A stretch of 64,000 nt of DNA, from NCBI RefSeq assembly GCF_963667045.1, contig NZ_OY762934.1, positions 4,904,501-4,968,500 on the forward strand, read 5' to 3'. Both the position numbers and the translations under genes were made by a program. Origin of the DNA: an uncultured Cohaesibacter sp. GTDB lineage: Bacteria; Pseudomonadota; Alphaproteobacteria; Rhizobiales; Cohaesibacteraceae. Shown piece by piece: positions 1 to 8,625 of this stretch. Numbering within the stretch: position 1 is the first letter of the stretch; each line of letters opens with the position of its first letter. The notes beneath the pieces were generated by a model that was given only the letters and a program-made list of their open reading frames with translations, had not been told where the DNA came from and ran no database searches.

Positions 1-17
1 AGAAAGCGAGACCTGAG

Positions 18-1070
18 ATGATCCGAGTTCCAAGATACAGCCTGACGCCGGACTATGAGATATCGCGCGTCATCCGCGGTGGCTGGCAGTTGGCCGGTGG
101 TCATGGTGCCATTGACAAAAAGGCCGCTGTCGATGATCTGCTGGTCACGGCAGAGGCTGGGATCGTCACCTTCGACTGTGCCGATATCTACACCGGCGTT
201 GAAGAGATCATCGGGGCGTTCCGCAAGGTTTATGGCGACAGGCATGGGGCCGAGGCGCTGGATGCCATTCATGTCCATACCAAATGTGTGCCCGATCTCG
301 ACAAGCTTACCAGCCTGACCCGTGTGCAGTTGCAGGAAACCATTGATCGCTCGCGCGTCCGTCTGGGCGTAGAACGGCTTGATCTGGTGCAGTTCCACTG
401 GTGGGATTATGAGCTGGGAGACTGGCTTGAGGCGATGCATTGGCTGCATGAGTTCCAGCAGGAAGGTCGCCTCAGGTTCCTCAGCTGCACCAATTTCGAC
501 AGCGATCACGTCGCCACCATGAAGGCCGAAGGGCTGCCACTGGCTACGATCCAGCTGCAATATTCGCTGCTGGACCGCCGCCCGGAGAAGCGCATGGCCT
601 CGCTTGCCGCAGCGCATGATTTCCATTTTCTGTGCTATGGCACGGTGGCCGGTGGCTTTCTCTCCGACCGCTGGCTGGGCGTGGCTGAACCTCAGGGCGA
701 GCTGGAGAACCGGTCGCTGACCAAATACAAGCTGATCATCGAGGATTTCGGTGGCTGGGAGCTGTTCCAGTCGCTGTTGCAGACCCTGCGCAGCATTGCC
801 GACCGGCATGAAACCGACATCTCGACCATTGCTTCGGCCGCCGTTCTGACCCGTCCCCATGTGGCTGGCGTCATCGTTGGGGCGCGCAACCGCAGCCATC
901 TCGATGCCAATCTGGGCATTGGCGCGGTCACGCTGTCGCCGGAAGATCTTTCCCGGATCGAGGCCATTCTCGATCAGTCGACCCCGCTTGAGGGCGATGT
1001 CTACACATTGGAGCGCGATCGTTTCGGGCGGCACGGGTCCATCATGAAATACAACCTCAACAAAGAATAG
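18..1070 (+). CDS. Aldo/keto reductase family protein
   Basis: A 350-residue NAD(P)H-dependent oxidoreductase of the aldo/keto reductase fold, probably cytoplasmic. The AKR catalytic tetrad can be read: Asp53 and Tyr58 in DCADIY, Lys89 in HTK and His127 in QFHWW. The C-terminal stretch VIVGARNRSH matches the cofactor-phosphate binding loop of the family. The natural substrate cannot be told from the sequence. It lies 53 bp upstream of an orphan periplasmic binding protein on the same strand, so the two may be co-transcribed. The operon may begin left of the window, since only 17 bases precede this gene. The family call is solid; the reaction is unknown. Confidence 0.85.
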   Translation: MIRVPRYSLTPDYEISRVIRGGWQLAGGHGAIDKKAAVDDLLVTAEAGIVTFDCADIYTGVEEIIGAFRKVYGDRHGAEALDAIHVHTKCVPDLDKLTSLTRVQLQETIDRSRVRLGVERLDLVQFHWWDYELGDWLEAMHWLHEFQQEGRLRFLSCTNFDSDHVATMKAEGLPLATIQLQYSLLDRRPEKRMASLAAAHDFHFLCYGTVAGGFLSDRWLGVAEPQGELENRSLTKYKLIIEDFGGWELFQSLLQTLRSIADRHETDISTIASAAVLTRPHVAGVIVGARNRSHLDANLGIGAVTLSPEDLSRIEAILDQSTPLEGDVYTLERDRFGRHGSIMKYNLNKE

Positions 1071-1123
1071 GCTGAAGCCTTCGCCAATCGGCCCTTGAGG
1101 GCCCCTTCCTACAGGAGCGTGAA

Positions 1124-2386
1124 ATGAAGAAAACTTGTTTAGCACCATTGGCCGTTCTGGCGGGTCTTGGGGGCACCATGCTGCCCGCCATGGCGTGTGA
1201 CGTCGAAGTGGGCATGGTCATGGAACTGACAGGGCCTGCCGGTGTTTACGGTCAGGCTGGTGCCAAGGCCGTTGAAATGGCCTTCAAGGATATCAACGAT
1301 GCTGGCGGTGTGCTGGGCTGTTCGCTGAAAGCCGACACCCGTGACAGCCAGAGCCAGGGCAACGTGGCCGTTGATCAGGCAACGCAGCTGGTCAACATCA
1401 AGCATGTGCCGGTCGTCATCGGTGGCATCATCTCCTCGGTTTCCCTGCCGATCCTCACTTCAGTGACGGCGCCTGCCAAGGTGGTTCAGGTTTCTCCGGC
1501 TTCCTCTTCCCCGACGCTCACCCAGTTGGGCAAGGAAGGCAAGACTGGCGGCTATTTCTTCCGCACCATCACCTCTGATGCTCTGCAGGGAACGGCTGCG
1601 GCGCAGTATGCCATCGACAAGGGCCTCAAGAAGCTGGCGATCATTCACGTCAACAATGACTTCGGCGTCAACATGATGCGTGAATTCTCCTCTGCCTTCG
1701 AGGCACTCGGCGGCGAAATCACGTCCGTTACTGCCTATAATGAAAAGCAGGCCAACTATTCCTCGGAAGCCACAGCAGCGCTGTCCGGCGATCCGGAAGC
1801 GCTCTATCTCGTCAGCTACCCGGTTGACGGAGCCACCATCGCCCGTGCCTGGATCTCCAACGGCGGCCCGCAGAAATTCCTGCTCAATGATGGCATGAAC
1901 TCCTCCGACTTCATCAAGGCAGTCGGCGCGCAGTATCTCAACGAAGCCTATGGCACGTCTTCGGGCACCGACGAGACCGCTTCGACCAAATATTTCTATG
2001 ACAACTTCGCCGCCGTCTCTGGTGGTATCGCACCGGATGCTCCGGCCGCCGACCGCTCCTATGATGCTGGTGCTATTGTCGGTCTGGCGATTGCCAAGGC
2101 AGGCGAAGCCAAAGCTGACAAGATCCGTGATGCCATCTTCGAAGTGACTGGGACCGAGGGGACCCCAATCTATGCCGGTCCGGAAGAATTCAAGAAGGCG
2201 TTGGAGTTGATCAAGAAGGGCGAGAAAATCCGCTATGAAGGCGTGATCGGTCCGGTTGGCTTTGACCAGTATGGCGATATCACCGGCCCGTTCCGCCTCT
2301 GGAAGATCGCGGACGGTTCCATCGAAACCACTGGCATGATGCAGGCTGATGAAGTGGCCGCCATCAAGGCCAAGGTCGCCAAATAG
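1124..2386 (+). CDS. Branched-chain amino acid-type ABC transporter substrate-binding protein (orphan)
   Basis: A 420-residue periplasmic type I binding protein (LivK/Peripla_BP_6 family). Residues 1-24 form a signal peptide with a basic MKK start and a likely cleavage at AMA/C; the lipobox is not good enough to call a lipoprotein. The mature part opens with VEVGMVMELTGPAG, the usual first strand and ligand loop of Liv-type receptors. A Shine-Dalgarno sequence (caggag) precedes the ATG. No permease or ATPase genes are adjacent, so it must share a distant transporter or act as a sensor. The ligand is unknown. A strong hairpin follows the stop codon. Confidence 0.82.
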   Translation: MKKTCLAPLAVLAGLGGTMLPAMACDVEVGMVMELTGPAGVYGQAGAKAVEMAFKDINDAGGVLGCSLKADTRDSQSQGNVAVDQATQLVNIKHVPVVIGGIISSVSLPILTSVTAPAKVVQVSPASSSPTLTQLGKEGKTGGYFFRTITSDALQGTAAAQYAIDKGLKKLAIIHVNNDFGVNMMREFSSAFEALGGEITSVTAYNEKQANYSSEATAALSGDPEALYLVSYPVDGATIARAWISNGGPQKFLLNDGMNSSDFIKAVGAQYLNEAYGTSSGTDETASTKYFYDNFAAVSGGIAPDAPAADRSYDAGAIVGLAIAKAGEAKADKIRDAIFEVTGTEGTPIYAGPEEFKKALELIKKGEKIRYEGVIGPVGFDQYGDITGPFRLWKIADGSIETTGMMQADEVAAIKAKVAK

Positions 2387-2420
2387 CGGGCAGTAACAGG
2401 CAACGACACTGCTGATGAAC

Positions 2421-2452
2421 AAAAAGGCCGGAGGGATGCTCTCCGGCCTTTG
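2421..2452. terminator. Intrinsic terminator between convergent genes
   Basis: The inverted repeat aaaggccggag / ctccggccttt encloses a short loop, with A-rich and T-rich flanks. It can serve the binding protein gene on the plus strand and the convergent asparaginase gene on the minus strand. Confidence 0.75.
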
Positions 2453-2497
2453 CTGACTCTAGGGGGCCTGCGCATGATGCGAGGCGAGGGGCTCCCC

Positions 2498-3450
2498 TTA
2501 ACTGGCCGTGTGCATTTCACCGGCCAGCGGCGTCTGCAGCAACTGGCGTTGACGGTCGAAATTGGCCTCCTGCGAGAGGATGAACACCAGTTTGGCATAG
2601 GCGGCTTCAAGGGTGATGTCACGCCCGTCGATGACGTTGTATTTCTTCAGCACGGCACCGGCGGCGTAGGTGCCGAGCGCCAACCCGCCTTCCGGGCACT
2701 GGCTGACAGCAAACACCGGACAGCCTCTTTGCCAGGCGGTTGCCAGCGCCTGCTCCAACCCCTCGCTATGGGGCACGGTGCCGGATCCATAGCAGCGCAG
2801 GACGATGCCATCACAGGTTTCGGCAGCGTAGCGGGCGACATTGTCAGACATGCCAGGCGCAACGGCGAGAATGGCGATATTCCAAGGCCGCGGCTGATGC
2901 AGGCGAAAGGCCGGGCCTGACCGCAGCGGCGGATATTCGCCAGGATCGGCGGCAAAGGCATCGAACTGGCGGGAATGGGACTTGCGAACGCGCGAGCCAT
3001 GCAGATGGCGTCCGGCAAACTGGACCCAGACTCCGGCGGGGGCCTTCTGCACATGCGCGACCGAGGCGGCGAGATTTTCCGGGCCGTCTGAGCCTTCCAC
3101 CCCGATCGGCAACATTGCTCCGGTCAGAATGACGGGTTTGGCAAGCCCCTCGAGGGCAAAGGTCAGGGCAGCCGCCGTGTAGGCGAGGGTGTCGGTGCCA
3201 TGGGCCACGACGAAACCGTCATAGGCCTCCATTTTCTCGGCAATCGTGATGGCGATACGGTGCCAGTCGTGGGGCGTGGCGTTGGCGCTGTCGATCAGCG
3301 GATCAAGGCGCACGATGTCCATGGTGGGAAGAGCCCTTCAGCCACTTGCTGGTTGACATGATCCTCGACCACGCCCCGCGCCGGGGAAAATCCCTCGTCG
3401 CTTTCAACCATGCCGATGGTGCCACCTGCGTGAATGAGAAGTATCGCCAT
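2498..3450 (-). pseudogene. L-asparaginase family gene, apparently frameshifted
   Basis: Two overlapping minus-strand reading frames together encode one asparaginase, which hydrolyses L-asparagine to aspartate and ammonia. The first frame starts at 3450 after the good ribosome site gaggaaaggg. It carries the N-terminal nucleophile motif HAGGTIGM, then runs into a stop at about 3295. The second frame continues from about 3322 with DIVRLDPLIDSAN, the active-site motif VVAHGTDTLAYTA and the lysine loop ILTGAMLPIG, to a normal C-terminus. The shift is at cttcccaccatgg near 3320; reading on needs a -1 change. No canonical slippery heptamer is present, so a mutation or an assembly error is more likely than programmed frameshifting. 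Both catalytic triplets are otherwise intact. Confidence 0.75.
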
Positions 3451-3674
3451 GTCGACCCTTTCCTCGCCAGAGGCTGCCTCAGCCACTGCGCATCGTCCAA
3501 ATCAGGAAACGTTGGCCGGGTTTATCGGCAACACCCCGGTCCTGTCAAACGGGAATAGCTAGTAGAGCAAAGGGAACTGGTGCAGTCGTCGGCTGTGTTG
3601 GCGGATTGCTAGACATCGGGATCGGTTGCAACTAGGATGGTTTCCCGCCTCTTGTCTGTTTTCAGGATTTTCCA

Positions 3675-4295
3675 ATGGATTTCATTGTCTGGCTGTCTTT
3701 CGTTGCCATCGCCACTACCAATATCGTTACGCCGGGTCCCGCCATTCTCAATACCATCCGAAGAGCCACCCAGTTGGGACTGAAGAGAACCATTCCCACC
3801 ATTCTGGGCAATGCGCTTGGGCTGGCCGTTGCTGGCGGCTTCTGCGCGGGAGGGGTTGCGACATTCGTCATGGCGTCGGAACTGCTCTGGACCCTGTTCC
3901 ATTGGCTGGGTGTCGGCTATCTGGTCTGGCTGGGGCTGAAGCTGATCTTTGTGCGGGAAGAACTGGATCTGTCGGGCGAGGCACGTCGCGGGGTGCCAGC
4001 AAGACAGCTTTTCATCGAGGCCTTCACCTTGGCGGTTTCGAATCCAAAGGCGGTGTTGTTCTTCGTGGCGATTTTCCCACAGGTGATGGATGCCAGTCGG
4101 CCTGTCTTGCCGCAGGCGCTCATTCTGGTTTCAACCTTCTGTGCCATCTCAATCTGCTCGCTGCTCAGTTATTCGACACTGGCCTCGCTGTTGCGGGGGC
4201 GTTTCCTGACCCAGCGCCGATACCATGTTTTCCGCACAGTCTCCGGAGTGCTCCTGCTTGGCTTCGCCGGCAAGCTGGCAAGGGAAGTCCGCTAG
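3675..4295 (+). CDS. LysE/RhtB family amino-acid exporter
   Basis: A 206-residue inner-membrane protein of the LysE translocator family, which exports amino acids or derivatives. The length is typical (about 200-210). It begins with a hydrophobic helix containing the family signature TPGPAILNT at about residues 20-28, followed by a polar loop and about five further hydrophobic segments. A conserved SNPKAVLFF segment sits around residue 120. Its substrate cannot be predicted. It stands alone: the upstream asparaginase gene is divergent and the downstream phenylacetate operon is 375 bp away. Confidence 0.85.
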   Translation: MDFIVWLSFVAIATTNIVTPGPAILNTIRRATQLGLKRTIPTILGNALGLAVAGGFCAGGVATFVMASELLWTLFHWLGVGYLVWLGLKLIFVREELDLSGEARRGVPARQLFIEAFTLAVSNPKAVLFFVAIFPQVMDASRPVLPQALILVSTFCAISICSLLSYSTLASLLRGRFLTQRRYHVFRTVSGVLLLGFAGKLAREVR

Positions 4296-4312
4296 ACACA
4301 TAGCAGTTCCGA

Positions 4313-4332
4313 TGAATGACCGGTCGTTCAAT
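4313..4332 (+). promoter_or_regulatory. Possible distal PaaR-like operator
   Basis: The 20-mer starting gaatgaccggtcgttc is an imperfect palindrome. It matches the proximal site at 4613-4633 at about 15 of 20 positions when laid side by side by eye. It lies 18 bp after the exporter stop codon and about 340 bp before paaJ, so it could be an auxiliary site for looping. It may also be chance. Confidence 0.3.
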
Positions 4333-4581
4333 CGAGATTCTCCTGCCAAAGGCAGCCTGTTGCCTTCCAACGTCTGGCCCATCGCCTTTAGAAGGTGGAT
4401 GTCCCGGTGTGCCACGGCATGTCATGCGGTGCAGATCCGTGGCGGCCATAGCCGGAATGTGGATTTTCTGCCGTGTTTCTCCCTTTTGAAAATACCAATA
4501 CATTCAACGAGTTGAATTTTCTTTATACCAATGTTGTGTAAGCGGAGTGGCCTTCTCATCCGAAAGACTGCTTGAAAGCTG

Positions 4582-4611
4582 TTGCGCACAATGGTCTCCT
4601 TGCCTTAATGT
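4582..4611 (+). promoter_or_regulatory. Candidate promoter of the paaJ-paaZ operon
   Basis: TTGCGC (4582-4587) and TAATGT (4606-4611) are 18 bp apart and resemble -35 and -10 elements. The predicted start point would fall inside the adjacent palindromic operator, which suits repression by PaaR. This is a by-eye match only. Confidence 0.35.
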
Positions 4612-4612
4612 A

Positions 4613-4633
4613 GAACGAACGGTCGGTTAATTA
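4613..4633 (+). promoter_or_regulatory. TetR-type (PaaR) operator upstream of paaJ
   Basis: The imperfect palindrome aacgaacggtcggtt is followed by aatta. It shares CGGwCGGT-y-aATT with the sites at 13330-13350, 16002-16024 and 16035-16057, all at control points of phenylacetate genes. The binding protein is inferred to be the TetR-family PaaR encoded at 12653-13252. Confidence 0.6.
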
Positions 4634-4669
4634 ATAGGGCCGATACGAGATCTCAGGGGGGAGGTTTGA

Positions 4670-5875
4670 ATGTCGGAAGCTTTTGTTTGCGACGCAGTGC
4701 GGACGCCGATCGGGCGATATGGGGGCGCCTTGTCCGAGGTGCGGGCAGACGACTTGGCTGCTGTTCCACTGAAGGCGCTGCTGGAGCGCAATCCGCAAAT
4801 GGACTGGGAGCGCGTCGATGACGTGATCCTCGGCTGCGCCAATCAGGCGGGTGAGGACAATCGCAATGTCGCCCGTATGGCCGTGCTGCTGGCTGGCCTG
4901 CCTGTCGGGGTTTCGGGAACGACGGTCAACCGGCTTTGCGGCTCGGGCATGGATGCCATCGGGCTGGCGGCCCGGACCATTCGCGCTGGCGACGGTGACA
5001 TTCTGGTGGCGGGTGGTGTCGAGAGCATGAGCCGCGCTCCGTTCGTGGTGGCCAAGGCGAGCAGCCCCTTTTCCCGCAATGCCGAAATGTTTGATACGAC
5101 CATCGGCTGGCGCTTCAAGAATGCTGCACTCGACAAGGCTTATGGCACTCACAGTATGCCGGAAACGGCGGACAATGTAGCGGCCGACTATGGCATTTCC
5201 CGCGCGGATCAGGATCGGTTTGCTGCTGAAAGCCAGCGTCGCTGGGATGTCGCCCAAAAGGCCGGGATCTTTGCCGATGAAATCGTGCCGGTCACCATTT
5301 CTCGCCGCAAGGGAGATCCGATCCTCATCGATACAGACGAGCATCCGCGTCCGGGCACCAGCGTTGAAACCCTTTCAAAACTGCGTGGTGTCAACGGACC
5401 CGAGCTGACGGTGACGGCGGGCAATGCCTCCGGTGTCAATGATGGCGCGGCGGGGGTGATTGTGGCGTCCGAGGCAGCGGCTCAGGCCAATGGCTTGATG
5501 CCCAAGGCGCGCATTGTCGCCATGGCTGCGGCAGGGGTTCCGCCCCGGGTGATGGGGATTGGGCCGGTGCCTGCGACCCGGCGGGTTCTCGAGCGGGCCG
5601 GGCTGTCGCTTGATCAGATGGATGTTATCGAACTCAACGAAGCCTTCGCCGCGCAGTCGCTCGCCGTATTGCGCGAACTCGGTTTGCCCGAGGACGGGGC
5701 GCACATCAATGCCAATGGCGGCGCGATCGCCATGGGTCATCCGCTGGGGATGTCGGGCGCGCGACTTGTGCTGCACGCCACCTACCAGCTCCACCGCACG
5801 GGTGGGCGCTATGCGCTCTGCACCATGTGCGTCGGGGTCGGGCAGGGCATCGCTCTCATTCTGGAACGCGTCTGA
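4670..5875 (+). CDS. paaJ: 3-oxoadipyl-CoA / 3-oxo-5,6-dehydrosuberyl-CoA thiolase
   Basis: A 401-residue cytoplasmic thiolase. In the phenylacetate pathway PaaJ acts twice: it releases acetyl-CoA from 3-oxo-5,6-dehydrosuberyl-CoA and later cleaves 3-oxoadipyl-CoA to succinyl-CoA and acetyl-CoA. The acyl-enzyme cysteine is Cys90 in [11 protein letters not shown]. The C-terminal histidine lies in [11 protein letters not shown] and the second cysteine in [10 protein letters not shown]. Length and motifs fit the PcaF/PaaJ group, and the first place in a paa operon favours PaaJ. The start has a strong ribosome site. The next gene, paaA, begins 14 bp after the stop. Confidence 0.93.
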   Translation: MSEAFVCDAVRTPIGRYGGALSEVRADDLAAVPLKALLERNPQMDWERVDDVILGCANQAGEDNRNVARMAVLLAGLPVGVSGTTVNRLCGSGMDAIGLAARTIRAGDGDILVAGGVESMSRAPFVVAKASSPFSRNAEMFDTTIGWRFKNAALDKAYGTHSMPETADNVAADYGISRADQDRFAAESQRRWDVAQKAGIFADEIVPVTISRRKGDPILIDTDEHPRPGTSVETLSKLRGVNGPELTVTAGNASGVNDGAAGVIVASEAAAQANGLMPKARIVAMAAAGVPPRVMGIGPVPATRRVLERAGLSLDQMDVIELNEAFAAQSLAVLRELGLPEDGAHINANGGAIAMGHPLGMSGARLVLHATYQLHRTGGRYALCTMCVGVGQGIALILERV

Positions 5876-5889
5876 AGAGGAGGTCGGAC

Positions 5890-6888
5890 ATGTATGCTCA
5901 GATGGTGAAATCGGAAGGAATGAAGTCTCGGGACGAGATGTCGCCTGAAGAACTGGCTTTTCAGGACCGGATCGACCGGGGCGAAAAGATCGAACCCAAG
6001 GAATGGATGCCGGAAGGCTATCGCAAGACGCTGATCCGCCAGATCGGACAGCACGCCCATTCCGAGATCGTCGGTCAGCTGCCGGAAGGCAACTGGATCA
6101 CCCGCGCTCCGACGCTGGAACGCAAGGCGATCCTGCTGGCCAAGGTGCAGGACGAGGCCGGGCACGGGCTCTATCTCTATTCGGCGGCGGAAACGTTGGG
6201 TGTCAGCCGTGACGATCTGATGGAGAAGCTTCACTCGGGCGCCATGAAATACAGCTCGATCTTCAACTATCCCACCCTGAACTGGGCCGACATGGGTGCG
6301 GTGGGCTGGCTGGTTGATGGTGCTGCCATCATGAATCAGGTGCCGCTGCAGCGGACCTCCTATGGACCCTACAGCCGGGCGATGATCCGCATCTGCAAGG
6401 AAGAGAGTTTCCACCAGCGTCAGGGCTATGCGATCATGATGAAGATGGCCGCAGGCACACCGGCGCAGAAGGAAATGGCGCAGGATGCGCTCAACCGCTT
6501 CTGGTATCCGTCGCTGATGATGTTCGGTCCTTCGGATGCCGAGTCCGTCCATTCCGCCCAATCCATGGCCTGGAAGATCAAGATCAATACCAACGATGAA
6601 CTGAGACAGAAGTTTGTCGATCAGACCGTGCCGCAAGCCCATTATCTGGGCCTTTCCATTCCGGACGAAAACCTCAAGTGGAACGATGAAAAGGGCGGTT
6701 ATGACTTCAGCGAGCCGGACTGGTCGGAGTTTTTTGAGGTGATCAAGGGCAATGGCCCGTGCAACCGCGAACGTCTGGGCGCGCGCGTCAAGGCCTGGGA
6801 CGACGGGGAGTGGTTCCGGGAAGGGCTCTATGCGCACGCGGAAAAGGCAGCCCATCGCCGAATGGCGGCGACGACGGCAGCCGAGTAA
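5890..6888 (+). CDS. paaA: 1,2-phenylacetyl-CoA epoxidase, catalytic subunit A
   Basis: The 332-residue di-iron oxygenase subunit that epoxidises the ring of phenylacetyl-CoA within the PaaABC(D)E complex. The ferritin-like iron-binding motifs are visible as [13 protein letters not shown] (an E-x-x-H motif) and [11 protein letters not shown] (a second E-x-x-H). The ATG at 5890 follows the perfect ribosome site aggaggt. An upstream in-frame start would overlap paaJ without a ribosome site, so it was not used. The length matches the family (about 310-335). paaB follows after 24 bp. Confidence 0.96.
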   Translation: MYAQMVKSEGMKSRDEMSPEELAFQDRIDRGEKIEPKEWMPEGYRKTLIRQIGQHAHSEIVGQLPEGNWITRAPTLERKAILLAKVQDEAGHGLYLYSAAETLGVSRDDLMEKLHSGAMKYSSIFNYPTLNWADMGAVGWLVDGAAIMNQVPLQRTSYGPYSRAMIRICKEESFHQRQGYAIMMKMAAGTPAQKEMAQDALNRFWYPSLMMFGPSDAESVHSAQSMAWKIKINTNDELRQKFVDQTVPQAHYLGLSIPDENLKWNDEKGGYDFSEPDWSEFFEVIKGNGPCNRERLGARVKAWDDGEWFREGLYAHAEKAAHRRMAATTAAE

Positions 6889-6912
6889 CCGGGAAATTGG
6901 GGGAGGAAAATC

Positions 6913-7200
6913 ATGTCTAGAAAAGAATGGCCACTGTGGGAAGTCTTTATTCGCGGGCAGCACGGGCTGAACCATCGCCATGTGGGAAGCCTGCATGCGC
7001 CGGATGCTGAAATGGCAATTCATCATGCTCGCGACGTCTACACCCGTCGCAAGGAAGGCGTGTCGATCTGGGTGGTGAAGTCGAACGACATCACCGCATC
7101 AAGCCCCTCCGAGAAGGGGCCGCTGTTCGATCCGGCCGAGACCAAGGCCTATCGTCATCCGACCTTCTTCGATATTCCCGATGAAGTGGGGCATATGTGA
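6913..7200 (+). CDS. paaB: 1,2-phenylacetyl-CoA epoxidase, subunit B
   Basis: A 95-residue small subunit of the phenylacetyl-CoA epoxidase, needed for assembly and activity of the complex. The N-terminal part WPLWEVFIRGQHGLNHRHVG and the following segment HAPDAEMAIHHARDVYTRR are diagnostic. The stop codon overlaps the paaC start (tgATGa), which suggests translational coupling. Confidence 0.95.
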   Translation: MSRKEWPLWEVFIRGQHGLNHRHVGSLHAPDAEMAIHHARDVYTRRKEGVSIWVVKSNDITASSPSEKGPLFDPAETKAYRHPTFFDIPDEVGHM

Positions 7201-8060
7201 TGAGCGTCGGAGCAATGGAACAATCTACGACCGGGGCCGCGACTGGAGCCACCACTGGGGCCGTGTTCAATCCGGTTGAGGACGCTTTTGTCGCCGATGT
7301 GGCGCTGGCGCCCGCCTTTTTCGCGTGGCTTTGCCGGATGGGCGACAATGCGCTCATTCTGGGCCACCGGGTATCGGAATGGTGCGGTCATGCGCCCGCG
7401 CTGGAAGAAGACATCGCCATGGCGAATACGGCACTGGACCTCATCGGTCACACCCAGATGTGGCTGGGGCTCGCCGGTGAGGTGGAAGGCAAGGGCAGGG
7501 ATGCGGATGCGTTGGCCTATTTGCGCGATGCGCTGCAATTCCGCAATCTTCTGCTCTGTGAATTGCCCAATGGAGACATGGGCGTCACGCTGATGCGGCA
7601 GTTCCTGTTCGATGCCCGCCATCATCTGATGCTGGAGTGGCTGACGCGATCGGCCAGCCCGCGGGTGGCCGAGATTGCCGCCAAGGCGGTCAAGGAGGCC
7701 AGCTATCATCTGGAGCGCTCTTCGGATCTGGTTGTCCGGCTTGGCGATGGTACGGAGGAAAGCCATCGGCGCATGCAAGCCGCCATCGAACAGCTCTGGC
7801 CCTATGTGGACGAGATGTTCCTGACCGACGCTGTCGATGACGCCATGGCGGCGGCGGGGATTGCACCCAGACCTTGCGACTTGCGCAAGGAGTGGGATGA
7901 AACGATCCGGTCGGTCTTTGTCGAGGCAACGCTTGTTGTGCCGGGGCCTGCGGGCTTTGCCCAGACCGGGGGCAATCTGGGACGGCATACGGAACATCTT
8001 GGTTATATTCTGGCCGAAATGCAGTTCCTGCAGCGGGCCTATCCGGGAGCCAGTTGGTAG
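7200..8060 (+). CDS. paaC: 1,2-phenylacetyl-CoA epoxidase, subunit C
   Basis: A 286-residue ferritin-like structural subunit that pairs with PaaA; in the family this subunit does not carry the functional iron centre. Recognised by RQFLFDARHHLMLEWL and by the C-terminal signature GRHTEHLGYILAEMQFLQ. The ATG at 7200 overlaps the paaB stop codon; a GTG three bases earlier is also possible. The first 20 residues are Thr/Ala/Gly-rich and look like a variable extension. paaD starts 4 bp after the stop. Confidence 0.94.
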   Translation: MSVGAMEQSTTGAATGATTGAVFNPVEDAFVADVALAPAFFAWLCRMGDNALILGHRVSEWCGHAPALEEDIAMANTALDLIGHTQMWLGLAGEVEGKGRDADALAYLRDALQFRNLLLCELPNGDMGVTLMRQFLFDARHHLMLEWLTRSASPRVAEIAAKAVKEASYHLERSSDLVVRLGDGTEESHRRMQAAIEQLWPYVDEMFLTDAVDDAMAAAGIAPRPCDLRKEWDETIRSVFVEATLVVPGPAGFAQTGGNLGRHTEHLGYILAEMQFLQRAYPGASW

Positions 8061-8064
8061 AGCG

Positions 8065-8604
8065 ATGGCTGCGACCTTGACCACACTCACGGTGCTGCCA
8101 TCTGTCGACATCGTCTGGCGCTGGTTGGCCGAGGTGCCCGACCCGGAGATTCCCGTTGTCTCCGTTACGGAGCTGGGGATCGTCCGGTCGGTGCATTACG
8201 ACGGTGACACGCTCGTTGTTGCCGTCACGCCGACCTATTCGGGCTGTCCGGCTACAGCGGTGATCGATCTCGCCATCGAGGAAAAGCTGCGCGAGAAGGG
8301 CACAGACAAGCTCAGGCTTGAACGGTGCCTGTCACCACCATGGACCAGTGACTGGATCACCGCCGAGGCGCGCGAAAAGCTTCGCGCCTTTGGCATCGCG
8401 CCGCCGATTGACGGAACATCCGCCAGTGGCGTGATGGCTGCCCGCGCCCGCCGCATGACTGGCAAGGGCAATCTGGTGGTCGCATGCCCACGCTGCGGAT
8501 CAACCCATACCGAGCGGGTCAGCCAGTTTGGTTCGACCCCCTGCAAGGCCTCCTGGCGCTGCAAGGACTGTCTGGAGCCCTTTGACTATTTCAAATGCAT
8601 CTGA
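8065..8604 (+). CDS. paaD: 1,2-phenylacetyl-CoA epoxidase, subunit D (maturation factor)
   Basis: A 179-residue protein with an N-terminal MIP18/DUF59-like domain (VPDPEIPVVSVTELGIV and TYSGCPAT) and a C-terminal zinc-ribbon-like domain with CPRCGS, a middle cysteine and CKDC. The family is required for epoxidase activity, probably in iron-sulfur or di-iron centre assembly. I start it at the ATG at 8065 directly after paaC; a longer reading frame begins inside paaC but has no family similarity. The ribosome site is weak, so coupling to paaC is likely. Confidence 0.92.
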   Translation: MAATLTTLTVLPSVDIVWRWLAEVPDPEIPVVSVTELGIVRSVHYDGDTLVVAVTPTYSGCPATAVIDLAIEEKLREKGTDKLRLERCLSPPWTSDWITAEAREKLRAFGIAPPIDGTSASGVMAARARRMTGKGNLVVACPRCGSTHTERVSQFGSTPCKASWRCKDCLEPFDYFKCI

Positions 8605-8625
8605 GCCTGAGAGGAGAGGCTTGCC

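Larger units (their letters stand above)
4296..4669. other. 374-bp intergenic control region upstream of the paa operon
   Basis: No gene is seen here. The stretch holds a possible distal operator (4313-4332), a plausible promoter (4582-4611) and the proximal operator (4613-4633), followed by the paaJ leader with a strong gggggaggt ribosome site. Confidence 0.6.

Noticed and set aside
3295-3486. Programmed frameshifting in the asparaginase gene
   Set aside because: The junction cttcccaccatgg lacks a slippery heptamer and no downstream pseudoknot was evident; mutation or assembly error is simpler.
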